From Flavobacterium aeripolare (GTDB taxonomy: Bacteria; Bacteroidota; Bacteroidia; Flavobacteriales; Flavobacteriaceae), in the NCBI RefSeq assembly GCF_013294025.1, contig NZ_JABSNL010000004.1, positions 186,001-250,000 of the forward strand: DNA of 64,000 nt. The letters run 5' to 3'. The notes under the pieces were generated by a model that had not been told where the DNA came from, did not search any database, and saw only the letters and a list, made by a program, of their open reading frames with translations. Made by a program: the position numbers and the translations under genes. Shown in pieces: positions 62,981 through 64,000 of this stretch. Numbering within the stretch: the first letter of the stretch is position 1; every line of letters starts with the position of its first letter.

Positions 62981-64000
62981 TTAATTGACAACATTTATCG
63001 AGTTTAAGTCGGCCTTGCCTACAACTCGATCGTATCTGCCGGTGTTTTCTTTGTAGTAAACAAGTACAGTATAATTATTTTCTGTTTGATAAAAATTCCC
63101 GTCGATTGCATTTTCGTAATCTATCTTTCCTTTTATATCGGCTACAGTGTATTCATAATTGGTAAATCCTTGCTTGATTAAAAGGGCTTTTTCATATATT
63201 CCTTTTTTCTCGTTGTATTCCATCTTGTTCTCTTCAGATAAAGCATAATTGTTGAACATTCCAGTGATGTAAATGTCTTTATCTAATCTAAAAGAAGGCG
63301 CTGAAAGGGTAAAGTATACCCAGGCGTAATCTGCTTCAACAGTATTGTCGCTGCCATTGATATTGTTTACGAGAAAATTCCCATTCACATCTTGCGTGAA
63401 GGAGTAGGGGAACGAAGCTCTAGCGTTATGTGTAAAAAGATGGCTTCCATATATAGCAGTATTGGCATCAATTATAGCGACATTGTTTCCAGAGGCTCTA
63501 ATGTCTTTATTTTCGAAAAATAAAAATTCATTACCCGCCCAAAACTGCGTTTCTGAATCGTATTTGTAAACCAGTTCGTTACCCAAAGTATATTGGGGAG
63601 CAATGTTTTTTATTGCGGTATCAAACTTCCCGTTTTGAAGCAACATTACTTTTACGTTTTTTAAAGGATTCTGAAAAGTTAACGCAGTGGAATTTATAGA
63701 AAAATCTAAATTGTGTTTATAGGGTAGGTTAGCAGTTGTTCTCGCTCTTTTTATCTGCATTGGGATTTTTACTTCTTCTTCATAGAGAATAAATTTTCGA
63801 GAAAAAACAGGCTCTTTAGCATCATTCAGCACGGTGATAATGTAATTGCCGCTCAATTTTAAGCCCAGTGTATTTTGATTAGGTAGTGATAAGGTGTAAT
63901 GGGAATACAGCTGCAATGTGTTGAATGAATTGCTGTATGTTTGTATGCGTTGGTTGTCAAAACCTTCTAGGTATTCGGCTTTAGGTATTTGTGTGGGTTG
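62981..64000 (-). CDS. DUF5103 protein, 5' end beyond right edge
   Basis: The frame runs through the right edge: 28 further codons lie above 63916 (IPKAEYLEGFDNQRIQTYS can be read), so the TTG at 63916 is not the start. About 339 residues are visible. The beta-rich sequence (GLKLSGNYIITVLNDAKEPVFSRKFILYE; DKDIYITGMFNNYALSEEN) with an N-terminal segment beyond the window matches DUF5103. The C-terminal TGMFNNYALSEEN part resembles a carbohydrate-binding (CBM48-like) Ig fold. The role is unknown. It is 79 bp upstream of apaG. Confidence 0.82.
   Translation of the reverse strand, partial: QPTQIPKAEYLEGFDNQRIQTYSNSFNTLQLYSHYTLSLPNQNTLGLKLSGNYIITVLNDAKEPVFSRKFILYEEEVKIPMQIKRARTTANLPYKHNLDFSINSTALTFQNPLKNVKVMLLQNGKFDTAIKNIAPQYTLGNELVYKYDSETQFWAGNEFLFFENKDIRASGNNVAIIDANTAIYGSHLFTHNARASFPYSFTQDVNGNFLVNNINGSDNTVEADYAWVYFTLSAPSFRLDKDIYITGMFNNYALSEENKMEYNEKKGIYEKALLIKQGFTNYEYTVADIKGKIDYENAIDGNFYQTENNYTVLVYYKENTGRYDRVVGKADLNSINVVN

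Noticed and set aside
1..64000. CRISPR arrays, insertion sequences, prophage or rRNA
   Set aside because: No regularly spaced direct repeats, transposase or integrase frames, phage structural genes or rRNA sequence were seen.

Overview
The window is AT-rich chromosomal DNA from a member of the Bacteroidota, most likely Flavobacteriaceae and probably Flavobacterium or a close relative. The signs are TAnnTTTG-type -7 promoter boxes, few strong Shine-Dalgarno sequences, a SusC/SusD pair, a folK-deoxynucleoside kinase fusion, a DUF5103 gene, and intergenic repeats of a kind I associate with Flavobacterium. I see no rRNA, insertion sequence, phage or CRISPR array. Three tRNAs are present (Glu-UUC, Gly-GCC, Leu-UAA).

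Bases 1-10069 are a copper (or copper/silver) resistance cluster, all on the + strand. It holds the end of a TolC-type outer-membrane factor, two consecutive CusB-type adaptors, a small AraC-type regulator with a CxxC metal-site-like N-terminus, a Cu+ P1B-ATPase with a duplicated metal-binding module, a DUF305 protein, and a multicopper oxidase fused to a CopB-like barrel. The RND pump itself is not seen and presumably lies to the left. Together these genes would move Cu+ out of the cytoplasm, oxidise and bind it in the periplasm, and expel it across the outer membrane.

Bases 10284-18400 are mixed: tRNA-Glu, a MOSC protein, a CAP lipoprotein, a phosphotransferase, two small unknown genes, an XRE/DUF2975 pair and an MFS transporter. 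A small accessory patch follows, with a YefM-YoeB toxin-antitoxin module that has two TGTACA operator cores, a DUF3024 protein, and an FRG-domain gene cut by an in-frame stop.

Bases 18494-46764 are mostly housekeeping: tig, clpP, clpX, serB, a GH3 protein, AsmA, SppA, folK-dNK, a TrmH-family methyltransferase, mutS, tRNAs, waaA, a DegT aminotransferase, galE, fabD, OsmC, pirin and a Crp/Fnr regulator. Most transcription units end in clear hairpin terminators. Three copies of one dispersed intergenic repeat, and one element of a second type, lie between genes.

Bases 46765-56500 carry a small polysaccharide-use locus: SusC, SusD and, on the other strand 2 kb further on, a secreted heparinase II/III-type lyase. 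Near-palindromic sites of the form TTGGT-N2-ACCAA sit in the susC leader and again just upstream of the lyase start, suggesting one shared repressor that is not encoded in this window. The substrate is probably a uronic-acid polymer such as alginate, but that is inference.

Bases 56730-64000 return to core functions: a DUF2383 protein, aspartate aminotransferase, a membrane fatty-acid desaturase, rsmG, pruA, apaG and a DUF5103 gene cut by the right edge.
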